A stretch of 64,000 nt of DNA from Entonaema liquescens (lineage: Eukaryota > Ascomycota > Sordariomycetes > Xylariales > Xylariaceae), in assembly GCA_902805475.1 (NCBI GenBank), contig CADCSX010000001.1, positions 2,852,001 to 2,916,000 of the forward strand, given 5' to 3'. Shown piece by piece: positions 36,580 to 50,475 of the stretch; within the stretch, counting starts at the first letter, position 1, and every line of letters starts with the position of its first letter. Below the pieces are notes generated by a model. It did not search any database. It was given only the letters and a program-made list of their open reading frames with translations, and was not told the DNA's origin. Position numbers and translations under genes: made by a program.

Positions 36580-39500
36580 ATGAGGGCTAGGGGAGCTTCG
36601 GGGGCCGTAGCCTCGATATGGTCGGCGGTTTTTCTTCTAACGACACTTTTATTGTCAGCCTCAACTGCTCACGCCGAGAACGGTCCGACCATTAAAGCTA
36701 CTCCATTCGAATATCTTCCCGACAACTTACATTATTTCAAGGACTCTAATGTTGTTCTGTTCCAAGAGCTTTCTGGGCGTACTATCTGGCGATCGGCTGA
36801 CGGCGGTGCATCTTGGGCCAAGATCGAAGGAATCGAACATGATAAGGCCGTTGCCTTGGTTATGCACGCACACGATCCGAATCGTGCTTACGTTTTAACT
36901 CGTGGCAACGCTCACTGGAAGACACATGACAAGGGCGAAACATGGAAGACCTTCGTTACCGATGCATACCTGAGTACTTCCGACGATGCCTTAGCACATC
37001 GGTGGATGAGCTTCCATGCCGATGATCCGGACAAGATCATGTTCACGGGTATGGAATGCCAAGGTTTTTGTGAAGACCTCGTAATGTATACTACCGACGG
37101 CTTTGAAAAGGAGGTCAAGTTCCTTCGCGGGCGTACTCAGGGTTGTTGGTGGGCCAAAACGTCGCCCCTCTTTACAACCGGCGATGAGGATTTAGACAAG
37201 AACAGAATATTATGCATCGTCAGAAGCGGCATGTTTTCTCCCCCGAGTGAAAATCGTCTCCTGATCTCGGACAATTACTTCAGCACCAAGGGAGCCGACG
37301 GAGCAGTCGACGAGAAAGAGCTAAAACTAAACGGCGGCGGTCCGGTCCAGGGTGTCGTGAGCGTGGCCGAGGTCAAGAAGTATCTCCTAGTGGCTACCAC
37401 CTCGCGTAATACGGCAGAGATGGCCTTGTACGTGAGTGGCGATACCGAAAATTGGCATCGTGCTGTCTTCCCTCACGATCATCCTCTTCTCGAATCGGCA
37501 TACACCGTATTGGAAAGTACCAATTATAGCCTCCAGATCGATATCCGATCCAATAGGCGCCTGTCCAGTCCCATGGGTACCTTACTGACTAGTAACTCAA
37601 ACGGGACATATTTTACTAGAAATGCCGAGCATACAAACCGTAACTTACAGGGCTGGGTTGATTTCGAGAAAGTTTCTGGGATCCAAGGTATCTTTTTGAT
37701 CAACCAGGTCGATAATTGGGAAGAGGTGGAAAAGGGCCAAGAGAAGAAGAAGATCAAGACTAAGATTACTTTCGATGACGGGAGGACCTTGGAGTCTGTC
37801 AAGACAGGCGACGAGGAAATCCACCTACACCACGTCACAGAAATCAATGGGGAGTTGCACAATTATGGCCCTGTTTTTTCAAGCCCAGCGCCGGGTCTCA
37901 TAATGGGCAATGGCAACCATGGGAGCCACCTTAATAGCTATTCGGACTCGCACCTCTACATCTCAGACGATGCCGGAAGGACGTGGATCGAAGGCCCTAA
38001 GGGACCGCATCTATACGAATTCGGAGACCAGGGCTCTATCCTTCTTGCCGTCAGGAACAGTGAGGAGGCTGATGTAGACGAAATCAAATACTCCCTGGAT
38101 CACGGTAAGAATTGGGAGACGGCTAAATTACCAGACGGTTTAAAGATTGCACCATGGACGTTGACTACTACTGAAGATTCAACCAGCTTGAAGTTTGTCC
38201 TTACTGCTCGGAAGGGATCGAGGACAAGTCCTGATAGCTTCTACGTCATCTCGATTGACTTTGAAGGGTTACACGAGAATACCTGCAAAAAAAGCGATAT
38301 GGAGGACTGGTTCGCACGTGTCGATGACGATGGCAAGCCAAGCTGTGTGATGGGTCATACGCAGAAGTATCACAGAAGGAAGAAGGACGCGAACTGTTTC
38401 ATCAAGCAAGAGTTCAAGGATCCGATTCCAGAGTCCACTCCCTGCGAGTGCAGCAATACCGATTTTGAATGCGATTTTAACTTCGTACGGGATGGCGACG
38501 AATGTAAACCTGCTGGTCCTCTCACACCCCCTGAGGGTGCTTGCAAGTCTGATGATCCAGACGAAAAATTCATGGGGTCTTCAGGCTGGCGTCTCATTCC
38601 TGGAAATGTGTGCAAGCGTCCTGGAGGTGATCAGAAAGATAAACAGAAGGAGTGGAAATGTTCGGAAGCCAAAGGCTCGCCGGGTGCGCCGGGAAGCGAT
38701 AAAATCGAGCATATCCAGTGGCCTTTTGAGGGCGACTTCGATCGATTTGAGAAACACTACCTTGAGCAGGGCCAGTCGAATAATGGGAACTATGAGACCG
38801 TAATTGCTAGACCATATAAATCCATGGGCTTCATGTCACGGGATATTTTTATTACTCATGATCATGGCAAGAATTGGACGAAGGCTAAGCTCCCTGGCAA
38901 CGAAATCTATTCTATGGTTACTCATCCTTATAATAAGGATATGGTTTTCTTCTACACTGAAGAAAACAGAGTCTATTACACCGCCGATAGGGGACGGAAT
39001 TTTGACTATTTCGAGCCACGGGATCCTCCAGACTCCGGTTCGAAAATGTCACCCCTTGCCTTCCATCCGGATCGGGAGGACTGGCTTATATGGCACGGAC
39101 AGAAATGCCGCGGCACTAACTGTTACCTTGAAGCTTCTCTTTCCAAAGACCGCGGCGATAATTGGGTGACGATTAAGCGGCATGTTCAAAAATGCGCATT
39201 TACAGGCTCGTCCTCTTACAAATTCCGCAATACGACGCAAATAATTTGTCTCGCAAAGACACGTGAAGACGATGAAAGCAATAACCCCTTACAACTCTTA
39301 TATAGCGACGATTTCCCAAGATATGAGATGACCGTCGCTTTGGATAATGTCAGCAATTTTGCGACTATGGCCGAGTTCATCATGGTCGCCGCGAATAATC
39401 AGACAGAGACGGGCAATACGCTCAAGGCACTCGGCAGTCTAAACGGACGGGATTACGCACCCGCCCATTTCCCGTACAATTTCGAGGTTCCGGATACAAG

Positions 39501-41207
39501 CGCATATACTGTTCTACAAAGTTCGACCCACGCAGTTAACTTATTTGTCGTAACCGATGAGGAGGAGAACCGAGAGCTCGGATCGATCCTCAAGAGTAAT
39601 TCCAACGGAACATCTTACGTCCTTAGTGTAGCGGGCGTCAACTGCGACAAAGACTTTTGGGTAGATTTCGAGAAGATGCTAGGGTTGGAAGGCGTTGTGC
39701 TAGTCAATACGGTTCAAAACAGGGACAGCGACTCCGAGCCGAAAAGGCTGCAGACACGAATCAGCCACAACGACGGCGCCCAGTGGGGATTTCTTCCGCC
39801 CCCGAAACGAGACTTGGATGGCAACGATTTTAGCTGCCACAGCCAAAATGGCGATGAGTCTTGTGCTCTCCATATCCATGGCTACACCGAACGATTGGAC
39901 CAAGAAAAGATGTATTCATCAGAGTCAGCTATTGGCATTATGTTCGGTATCGGTAATGTTGGTCCTGTCCTCGGAGATTTGAAAGACGCGGATACATTCA
40001 TGACAACCGATGCTGGACTCAGTTGGAAAATGGTGAAAAAGGGAAGTTGGACGTGGTCTTTTGGCGATCAAGGGTCTATCGTGGTTCTTGCGCAAAGAGA
40101 TACCCGAACTAAGACAGTGTCGTACTCGCTTGATCGAGGTGAAACTTGGGAAGATTATCAATTCTCGGATGAAGACATGGTCATCACGGATATTACTACT
40201 CTGCGATCTGGTTCATCTAGGAACTTCCTTCTCTGGGGCCTCCAAGGGAGCAAGCTCATGACCGTGAACGTTGACTTTTCGGGTTTGGCCAGCGAGCCAT
40301 GTAAGCATGATGACGATGACCCAGATAAGTCTGACTACGAACTATGGTCGCCGGAACATCCTATGCAGGAGAATCATTGTTTGTTCGGCCACCAGAACTT
40401 CTATCTACGTAAAAAGAAGGACAGGAAATGCTACAATAGCTTTGAACTTCAGCCACTGGTCAAGACCGTCAACTGCGAATGTACTCGATCGGACTTTGAG
40501 TGGTAAGTACAGAGACAGAAGCTAAACATCAAGACGAACATGACTAGTGCTAACTATCATGCCACAGTGATTATAACTTCGAACTGGATAACCACGGCCA
40601 CTGCGAGCTCGTTGACGGTCTTAAGCCTCTTGACCCTGAGCAGGTGTGCAAGGAAAACCCCGACGAGGTCGAGTATTACGAACCCAGCGGCTTCCGCCGA
40701 ATCCCCTTGACGACCTGCCAGGGCGGTTTCGAGGCAGATAAAGTGCTCAGGGCGCACCCTTGCCCGGGCCACGAGGAAGAATTTGAAAAGGCCCGCGGCA
40801 TCTCTGGCATCGGCATCTTCTTCGCCGTCGTCATTCCTCTTGGTGTCGCATCAGCAGTTGGGTGGTGGGTTTACCGCAACTGGCAAAACAATTTTGGACA
40901 GATTCGACTCGGCGAGCAAAGCAGCCTCGATAGCGATTCCCCATTTGTCAAGTACCCGGTGGTGGCTGTATCCGCCGTTGTAGCAGTGGCTGGTGCGCTA
41001 CCCCTTTTGGTAGGCAGCCTATGGCGCACTGTGAGAGAGAAGTTCGGAGGCAGAGGCGACAGCGGCGGGCGCTATAGCTGGCTGCGGGGAGGTAACCAGC
41101 GGAGGTATACGACAAGAGACAGCTTTGCCCGAGGCAGAAGCGATTACGCCATCGTTGACGAAGACGAAGGCGAACTTCTCGGCGATGATAGCGATGATGA
41201 CGCGTGA
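36580..41207 (+). CDS. Vacuolar protein sorting receptor VPS10 (sortilin family)
   Basis: Type I receptor that carries carboxypeptidase Y and similar cargo from the trans-Golgi to the endosome. One intron (40503-40567) splits 36580-40502 and 40568-41207, giving about 1,520 residues. A signal peptide (about 1-32, ending STAHA) is followed by two tandem VPS10 beta-propeller domains with many Asp-box motifs of the type SxDxGxxW, for example SADGGASW, THDKGETW, SDDAGRTW, THDHGKNW, SKDRGDNW and SLDRGETW. Each domain ends in a Cys-rich sortilin C segment. A membrane helix lies near 1388-1410. A second strongly hydrophobic stretch (about 1438-1462) precedes the acidic tail ending in GELLGDDSDDDA. 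No frame damage despite its length. Confidence 0.97.
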
Positions 41208-42471
41208 GGGTTTCTTGTGCGTTTCGGGGTAAGGGTAGGAGGAAAACGGAATGTACTTGTAACTAAGGGGGCGCACTGGCAGGGTTTAGGAAAGTTATGA
41301 ATCTAGATATGAGAAGTGATGGTGGCAGTGTGTGTGGTGTTAGCTGGAGAAGTCAAAACATCAACTTTATCATTGGCTTCATCATCTACATCTACACTTT
41401 GGTGTCCGTAGCAAACACGATGGAAAAGATGACTTTGGATCTAATTTTTCTCTTTTCCCCCATTGGTTCCCGTTCTACTTGGCATCGTTACTCGGGGTTT
41501 AGGAGTAATAGGATGGCTTGCGCTGTGAGCTTGTCTTGTGTACCGGTAGTAAGTGGGTTTGGTGTATCATTTCCTACTGGCGATGCCGTCCTATCCGTAA
41601 GTTAGACAGATGAACTTGCAGCTACGTTGGTCGGAGGCATTGTGTAGATTCGAGTAAATTAAATCTAGATGTAGAACAGAGTAGACGAATAGATTTTCCC
41701 GGCTTTGTCTGAATCTGATGTAAAATGCATACCCCTGAATATCATTCTCTACGACGGGATGTTTAAACAATGTGAAGATGATGTTTATGGAATAGGGGTT
41801 GGGTTAAGGTACCTAGGTAGTAAGCAATTTATATATATTCAGGCTACATTTTCGCGGCTGTTAGGTTTTTTATATGTATATAGGTATATATAATAGCAGC
41901 ATTATCTTTGCTATGCGGTTATATATTTGATACCATCCATAGTTAATTCTCTTTTTTATACCTCCATGCATACACCAACAATGTACCCATCAAGTACGTA
42001 AAAACAAGTACCGAAGTAGATTAGTAGACAGATATTCATAAGTATGACGACGTTCGATCGTCGTTCAAAATGATGAAATCCACTACGCCACAGAACCCCC
42101 CATACAGTATACGAAATACATACCTGTCTGTTTTTTATTTATTTATTTACAAAGTCTAACAGTCAACACGCTAAAAAGAAAAAGAACGAGGGATCTTAAA
42201 AGGAATTGAGAGAACCAAACCCCCGTACCCCTGAGCGGTTCTCCCCCCCCTTGTTCGGGACCCGGATACGACGCTAACGGGGTGTTCGTCCCTTGGGACT
42301 TTACGCGCGATGCCTGTTTTCCATCGTCTTCTTCGTGTTCTATTTTGCTTCCTCGTTCGTTCTGCCGTGTTTACCAATTTTATGCAAATACTGTCTGTTG
42401 TGGTTATTCCTAATGCCTGTCTATGTGGTGTACCCAAGATATACACATACATAGGTAGGTATATTTGGTTT

Positions 42472-42490
42472 TATTAATTAATTAATTAAT
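42472..42490. repeat. TTAA/ATTA microsatellite
   Basis: About five tandem ATTA units form a self-complementary TTAATTAATTAA tract. Confidence 0.9.
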
Positions 42491-43017
42491 CAAATCAAAA
42501 GGTTGATCGCATCGAACTGGGCCTTCATCTTTCATCGTGCAAAAAAAGGGCACAGATTATGCACTCGCGCCGCATCCCCCAGCTTTTTATTTTCTTCTCC
42601 CGCGTTCGTCCACTTTATCGAAAGCTTGTGCGTGTCCTCCGCAAATTCGTATGTAGAAGGTGAGCTGAGCTTTCTCAAGTTATTGCTGTATGGTTATGTA
42701 TATGTATGTATATGTGCATACTGATGTGCATGTGGTGTAATAATAAATTGTCTTCGATAATTCAAGACGCCACGGCTTCGGAGCAAGGAATTCTCTAAAC
42801 ACGTGTTTATTCCTTTCATCCATATCCTTTCGAGATCCTCGTAACTAATCACCGTAGCCAATGTTCTCCCAAGCCAACAAACCATAAACCGTTTTCTATC
42901 AAAAGCCTCCCGAGTCCCTACATAAACTATGTATATTACCTATTGTACCAGATTAGCTACAGTAGGTACATTAGTCCCAAACCCTTCCATCTGGCGGTCA
43001 ACTCCATCTCATCTCAT

Positions 43018-43040
43018 CCCATTCCCATTCCCATTCCATC
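43018..43040. repeat. CCCATT tandem repeat
   Basis: Three to four copies of CCCATT/CCATTC follow a TCATC-type short repeat. Confidence 0.8.
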
Positions 43041-44604
43041 CTATCGCACAGATAAAAACACACAAGACAAAGTCCAGCCCAGCCCAGCCCATCGAACCTG
43101 ATGGCGTCGCCAAGGCGAAGCTAGACAAAGACTACCCTACATAATATATCGACTGGTACCACCCGTCTGTTCCATTCCTCAGGTAAGTTTACACGAAGAG
43201 AAAAAAAAAAACCCCTCGGCGAGCACGGCATGACATAGCACCACGGTCCTACGTCGTAGTGCTACTGGTTGGGGTACGCGTACCTGCAGCACGCGGTGGA
43301 TAAATGCTATCTGGTTCGTACCTAACTAAGTGAAAGGTAGCAGCAGCAGCAGTAGCAAAGGTAGCGTGCATCATCTAAGGTACCTCTAGACTAGCGCATC
43401 GGAAAGTCCTCCGACACCATCTTGATACCATCGTATCGGTGCACTTATACATCCCTAGGTACCTATATATACCTATCATTACGCTTCATATTACGGAATA
43501 TCATCATCCTGCACAATGGAACAAGTAACTACCTAGTAATAAGAATAATCTTACATCTTCCTAGGTTAGTAACTAATACCAAAAAGATTAAAAATCCATG
43601 TTAAACGCCCTACCATAGTACCCCTGGCACAAGTAAACCAGAACTAGAATAAATAGAAACCCGCACTATCACCGCCCTAAGGCTTAATCCAGCGCCTATC
43701 TCGACTAATACCTTGCGTCAAAACACCCGTTCCTCCACCGTCCATCTCGTCCCATACCCGCCCGCCAGCTACGCTAACGTTTCAACAAAACCGACCTAAC
43801 CTCTAGGCTATTTCGTACCACTAAGATATGTATACCTAGTGTGTGATCCGATGATCACCTCTAGCTCTCACCTCACCACACCGACCTAGCGGATCTGCGT
43901 TGACCCGCATGAGCTTATGGGCGCGCCTAGTCGATCTATATCCAGCGTCAGCCCATCCTAGCTGAGATGTAGCGCATATACTATTACTAATGTTTGCGCC
44001 TATCTATCACTTTCTCGAATTATTGATTCTCGCGATCGGACTCCCGAAAGGTCAAGGCCAAGGCCAGAAAATGTTTTGAAGTTCAACGGTTCCGAGAACC
44101 TCGGTCCGCATTTAGTATATTGGAATCATAGAGCTAACTAGCTAATGCTGTGATGAGCGTCTTCCAACTAGTCTAACAGGACGTAGTGTAATAAATCGAC
44201 TACCATAAGGGGGGCTTTTTTTTTTTCGGAAATGCGACACTGTTGCTTTCTACTCCTGCTCTTCTCTGAGACATGTCTCATACCGGGCCTATAAACAACA
44301 AACGGCCTTACAACGGTCAATAACATTTTGATACCTCGCCACAAACACCTTCGTAACTCCAGGCAATGATTGATTGATTGTGTTTCCATGTACATGAACG
44401 CCGGGTTGGATGCGCTTATCGCAATCCCATGTCATTCGTTTCCCTCCGCAACTGTTGGGCGTGAGGTTCGTTTCGCAAAATGAATAATCAAAAGCAAAGA
44501 ACCGGCGTGAGACAAAAAGAGTCTAATAAATGGATAGTAATAAACGTCGTAGTGATAGGAAGGCTACGTTGGGGATTTGCGTAACCATAAGATAATCCAG
44601 CCGC

Positions 44605-47250
44605 TTAACCTCGTCGTACTCGATTCCAAAAGCGCTTCACGACATTGTTATCTGTAGGAGCAGGGAGGCCGAGTTCGTGGTCGATATCCGCGAAAATCTT
44701 GTCCATGCTTTCCTTGGCACCGTGGCTAGTATACGGGGCAGAGATAGGAGTATCATCCCGGAATGCGAGCACTTGCGACGGTTTGCTAGAACACGGTCGT
44801 GGTGCTTGTTGCCACCCATACATCTGGTCTTCGCAGGCCCGTAGATCGGGCCGCGTAAGCGTCATGCGTAGCGTCATCTCGCGGGAAGCTGCAGGTACCT
44901 GCGCATAAGATTCTGGGAGCCTAGACGGATAATCATTGGTGCGTGGTCGTTGGAGTGACTTGTCGTGTTTATCTAGCGTGTCGGGAGTTCTAGGCGATTC
45001 GGGATCCGGCAGCGATATATCGTCACTATAAATTGACGATTTATCATCTTCTAGGAATGTCTTAAACTTCTCCGAATCTGGAGAAAAGATCCCGTCCGAT
45101 TGGCCCTTCGCGCTTGGTAAATCCCTATATGGAACAGCTGAAGAATCGCTTGAGGGAAAACCAAACTCGATTGCTTCGTCAAACTTCTGCGGCGAAGCTA
45201 GGTAGACTCGTAGTTTCAAGCGCGCCTCGGGGTCCTGATAATGGGCAGCGCCGGGGTCAATAGAAGATATTGATTCATGAGCAGCGTGCTTCGGGGTAAT
45301 AAGCGACAGTGCCCTGGATTTCCGTCGTCCAGGTTGCGGATGACCTACTAAGGTAGCAGAGGTTGAGTTAGCGGAAGGAGGTGGTTGCTGCGCATCCTTT
45401 GTCGCTGGTCGGCTCGACGAGATAGATGTGCGACCAAATGGGACCTTGGAAAATGACATATGTCGACGGAACGAAGGGGGCCTTGGGTCCTTAGGAGGCA
45501 TAGGCACCGCCTCTCTTAAATTAACGTGGTAGTCGTCGAGAGCAAGTCGTAGATCGAGATCCTCCTCTTCGTCTAGCCATCGGAAGCTGTCGTAGAGCGA
45601 ATCACGCTTTCCAGCGGAAGCATTGTCGCTTAGCAGAGACTCCATGCTAGGTCGCTCTGATGAAGACAATGTGGGTGGGTATATTGGAGGGGGAGAAGGG
45701 CGCCTGTTTGCAAGACGGCCGGCCTTAAAGAATGCCTCGTCGGCAGCGTCTAAGATGACGCTTTGCCTCAACTGTCTGGCGACGAGGACTTGTTCCTCTC
45801 TGGTCAAGTGCTTTTCCCTAATCTTAGCGGGAAGCTTAGCCAGGAATGCAAAATCAGTAGAAATTAGGTTGTCTTGATGAGCCGGAGAGGTAGTCGGTCG
45901 CTCCAGTGACCTTCCGGGGACAATAGCGCCAAGTGATGCTCCACGGCGCTGGTGATGTCGACGAAGCTCCTTGTCGGCTGGATTCGAGGGGTCCAAGACA
46001 CCAACAGTCTGAGCAAGACGTAAACGCTCCAAGGTGGAGAAATACTATAGAAAAGAGGGGGTGAAGATTTAGTAAAGAGGTTCAAGGACTTGAAGATGAC
46101 TGGTAGAAGGTAGAATGTAGAAGGTAGAATTCTGATAATATGTAATGCAATATGTAATGGGAAGGGGCGAAAGTGTGCCGTGCTGCAGGAACGGGCATAG
46201 TTGGCATAGAGGGAAGCACCCATGCATGCATGAAGTGCTATGAAGAATACAGGCTTGCACTCGCAGTGGCCCAAAGCGTCCAGAGCGTTGCAGTCGCAAT
46301 ATGCAGTAATATGCAAGGTAGTTGTGCCTGCTGCTCGAAGTTGCTTGGCTAGCAGCCTATAAGGAAACAGCTACGCAACTTTCATTGGTGACTGTATCCC
46401 AGCGTTCCTTCGCACCCCCCTTTCCAACGTCGGTACGAATATCCCAATTGGCAGGAAACACTTGCCACGCAAAGTTGCGTCGGGCGCGTCTCTGCACTTC
46501 AGTCTTATAGACTGCCCAATCCGAAAAGGACTTGAGCTAGAGGAAATAAATAAGAGATGTGAAGCCCCACAAAGTGCCGAAGGCGTGCCAATCCCGCAAG
46601 GTCGACAAGGACGAAAGGTATGTGGTCTAGAATGTAATCGCGTTTTACACGTGTAAACATTTGTGATCGCTTTTTTTCTTTCCTTTTCGTACCTTTTTTT
46701 TTTCTTGTCTTTCCCCTCACTTGGGTGCTTTATCGTTCCATGATCGTGTGTAACCAACCAGAAGATAGTATTTCGATGGTGAATATAGACACAATAAAGA
46801 GATAAAAGATAAAATAAAATAAAACCAAAATAAAATAAGATAAAATACGAAAATAAATATGCAACTTACTTTTCGTCTGATAGCTATGGGAAGAGCCTCA
46901 AATTCCTCAATTTCCTTTCGCGTGAGATGTGGATGCGGCGGTAGCGCCATGTCGCAACTGGGCTGATCCCTTTCGTTTTTAGTCTTCTTCCTAGCCGTAT
47001 TATTGCTATTGACCGTCGTGCCTAACCATTGTCGGAGCGAACTAAGCGAGTGATGATTCGGTCCTGAATGGCCTCGGTGTGAATGCGCCTTCGGGGGTTG
47101 CGCCAGCTCGTGTTGCTGTCGGGCCTGATCGAGAAGGCTGTTGTGGTAATCCACCGTACTACGTAGGTCGAGAGTATTGGGGCGGGTTGCTTGTATATCT
47201 GGATAGTTCCCTTCGCCTGCGAGTTTGCTATTCGCGCAATGCCGCCGCAT
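44605..47250 (-). CDS. Uncharacterised fungal protein, about 606 residues, with a long intron
   Basis: I do not recognise the family. Exon 1 (47250-46870, ATG at 47250) ends LTRKEIEEFEALPIAIRRK. Exon 2 (46044-44605) begins YFSTLERLRLAQ, and the two join in phase with GT-AG ends (GTAAGT donor, CTATAG acceptor). The intron of 825 nt is about ten times longer than others in the window. The protein is polar, with basic and Ser/Pro-rich stretches. More ordered parts are LPAKIREKHLTREEQVLVAR, ARLKLRVYLASPQKFDEAIEF, and the C-terminal SMDKIFADIDHELGLPAPTD followed by a basic VKRFWNRVRRG end. There is no signal peptide or membrane helix, so a cytosolic or nuclear regulator is plausible but unproven. 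Confidence 0.8.
46045..46869 (-). other. 825-nt intron within the 44.6-47.3 kb gene
   Basis: Donor GTAAGT at 46869 and acceptor TAG at 46045-46047, in phase 0. It contains short minus-strand frames without recognisable features and pyrimidine/purine runs near 46670-46720. Alternative: two separate genes whose ends happen to be splice-compatible. Confidence 0.65.
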
Positions 47251-50200
47251 TGTTAATAGGTATATAAAATAGACCAGACCTGACTAATTGGTTTGGATGC
47301 CAGAAAGCATCATCTAAAGTTTTAGAAAGAGTTTAGGAGAGAGTATCAGATTTTATTCAACGAAGGCATAGCTGGTTCCTCAAAAGCACAATATCTTTGA
47401 TGGAAGCAGCAGAAAAAAAGAAAAATGAGAGAAAGATTTAGAGAAAGGAGTCGAAAGTAATGAATAATACGAATTGCGTAGATACCAAGTGATAAAACTG
47501 AACCCAGTATTGATCCAGTGCGCAATGCTCGGAGAACCAGAAGAAGAGAGAGATCAGGCACTACGTCAAATGGGTAGCAGTATCACACGGGATGAAGCTC
47601 TTTGAATAAGTGCTTGGATAAGTTGTCTGACAGTGCGGTTCCCGAATGCTGGGAATTTCAGGATCCCAGCCGTAACCTTGACTAGGAAACCTTGACTAGG
47701 ATATATTGACCGTTTTTTTTGCCCTCGCTGTACTCGCCAGCCCTTGCCAAGGTTTTTGGTCTTTTTGGTCTTTGCTGGTGACTAAGAACCATTATTGGCG
47801 GGACGGGCTTGACGGAGACGAGAATCTAGTCTGGACTGGGTTAAGCCAGGAACAAGGTATATGCTCTAAGAGGAAATAAACTGGAGAAAAGAAGAACGAT
47901 TCGTGGGGTTCCACCTATCAAAAACGTGGCTTACCACCTTTACCACCTTTACCACCTTCAGCACTCGAACAGCACAGCACTTGACCTTGTCATCCAGTCT
48001 CCGTACAGAATTTAGGGAGCTTGGACCTTAGGACTCCTGTGCCCCTGGGCCTGTGCTTCCGGCGCCTGCAGCTGGCACTGTAAGCTGTACATATAGTACC
48101 TAGGTATGTATAATAGGTATCACGTACATAGGTAGCACAACAGAAACAATAAGTTATGTAATTATGTACGTGCATTCCACCATCAACGGCATTCGTTCAA
48201 TTTATTAGAAACTTAAGAAACTGTACATTCGTACGACATCCCTCCTTGAATGCCGAGGAGGTTCATCGGCACGACGTTTTAATACTGCTGTGATACCACG
48301 CCCACGTACTATCAATACTCGATTGCTATGTATTACGAGATATTAAAGGAATGATGTGTAAACTATCGTCACTCGTGGACGCGGCGCAACGAGCCCACAT
48401 ATGTACGTGCCTGTTTCATTTGTTACCCGCTCATCGCGATGTTGTCATGGTTATCTGCGCAGATATACGCTCTCTAGGTAGTTATACTATTACAGAAGAG
48501 ACTCAACTACATAACTACCTAACATAGTATAACTAGTTACTGAGATATGCTGAGGTAAACTATTCTATCTCGGGAACCCATCACTGACCTTGCGGTCATC
48601 ATACCGCTACTCATATAGGCAACTATCATTTAGTTCTGGTTTAGCTTTCTTCTTAAGCCTTGTCGGTTGTCGGTATATGCCGGTCAATACGGCACGTTTC
48701 TGAATCACACACGGACCCCGAGCACAAGACCCTGTGATAATACTGCAGACTTCAGCGGTTAGGAATCAATGCCAAACTATCTTGCGGTCCAGATCTAAGG
48801 CCTTCATTCAGAAACCCCCTGCGTCATAAATTCAACGTAGTATCGTCACCCGTCGAACCTACTATGTAAAGACTAACGTAGCCGGACTCCTGGAAACGAT
48901 GAGACGATGTTCTGTACTACTCTACGGCAACCGAGTTACCGAAAGTCCCTTTCAGCCTTCGGTTAGCTGGCTTTTAATGAGCGCACCCGCCCTGGCTCTA
49001 AGAAACGACTAGGGTCATATTCTTTCTAGAAGTAACTAATAACCTGCTAGGAACAGCTAAGACCATCATATCATACGCTAGAGGCTCTTAGTCTCAGATC
49101 ACGGTGGCTATGCACAGTGGCTTCGATCAGACCTACATAAAAACGTGGAAGCACGTTTCCCGTAAAAGCTAGTATCAAAGTTATGTGTAAGGGCACATGG
49201 CGACATGCCACCAGATCATTATCCGTGAGGGGAAGACTACGGGTGATGATGAGCTTTGACGGGATCGACTCTCGCAATAACTAAAACCTCAAGCTATTGC
49301 GCGCGTGACTATGCGCTACTGCGAAGCTATCGCACGCGTCTGAAACGTATATCTTCTTCCTCTTTAAGCTACGCATTGACCAGACCATCCTGATATATTT
49401 GCATGGCAAGGACACACAAGATTGCGAAATCCGGGGTCAAGCTTGGAAGCTAAGGTAAATCGACTTACATATAAGCATGATGCTTGACCACTAAATAAAC
49501 TAACGATACTACTAAAGAGGAGATCATAATACCTGAACTACCCTCAAGGTAGAGCGTTCATAGGTACCGTGCAGGCACACTTCTCACGATTAATAAAGCA
49601 AAGGTACATAGCCTAGAGTCGATATCTAGAACTGGGACTACTTATCTGATTGTAAGAGCCTGTGAGTCTGGCCGAGTAAAAGCAGCATTGAAACCGACAG
49701 TCACGATCCCTTCAGATATACTTAAAAATTCTTAGTTACAAATAGCAAATAACATTACTCTTGAGGTGTTTATATGTCACACCTGAACGGTATAGAGTTA
49801 AATTCTAAGAGGTCGTACATGTAGGTAGGTAGTTATTCAGGGAGGTACATACCTACTTGCTAGCAGCTTATAGGAGAAACTTTCTGACTAACACATATAA
49901 TTAACTTTAACTACCTAGGTGGTGTTTTGGTCGCGGTTCCCTTAGCCTTACCTACCTACCATCTCACAAGTAACGACACCATCGAATTCCCATCTAAGAG
50001 GACGGTGAAAGAGAACTTATGAGATTTTCTGTATATATAAACTGCCTGAAACCCTCTAGAGATATCTCGTGAACGATTTCGCACCATAGGAAGCTATAGT
50101 TGCCATTAACCTCCCATCATAGGAGTATTCGACGTCACGATCATTGACCTCGAGCACAAGTAACGATGTTAGCCAAAACTTGATCGCAAATAAAAGAATT

Positions 50201-50475
50201 TCTAACTTGGAACAGCTTATAACCAGCCCGGGTTTCCCATATTCTGGTACAGAGACCTTATTATCTCTTAACCACGAGGTCTAAATATGGGGTGTATAGG
50301 TATTGGGTGTCTATTTCCCCTTTTCCTCCTCCATGGTCTGTACGACCATAAGCCTACCCCGCTCGAGGCGGATGTTTCTGATACTTATCTTAGGTATCTT
50401 AGGTATATGTAAGGTAGGTAAGCAGCCTAGCTGATTTGCGAAGGGAAATAGATTTGCCAGGAATCTACCTACAGT
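47251..50475. other. 3.2-kb gene-free region at the start of the accessory half
   Basis: No supported gene on either strand. It contains a TTTACCACC triplet repeat at 47931-47958, and TAGGTA/TACCTA clusters near 48100, 49820-49850 and 49950. Stops are frequent in all frames. A minus-strand frame at 49071-49277 has no ATG at its start and no features I recognise. Confidence 0.5.
47931..47958. repeat. TTTACCACC x3 tandem repeat
   Basis: Three copies of the nine-base unit lie head to tail. Confidence 0.9.

Larger units (their letters stand above)
41208..44604. other. 3.4-kb convergent gene-free region
   Basis: Both flanking genes end toward this stretch, yet it is long. I see only short frames without features. 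It holds simple repeats (42472-42490, 43018-43040, 43338-43356), many TACCTA-type words, and A/T-rich runs. A small multi-exon gene cannot be excluded. Confidence 0.5.

Noticed and set aside
43085..43105. tRNA B-box-like word (GGTTCGA on the minus strand)
   Set aside because: No matching A box, acceptor stem or anticodon arm could be folded around it.
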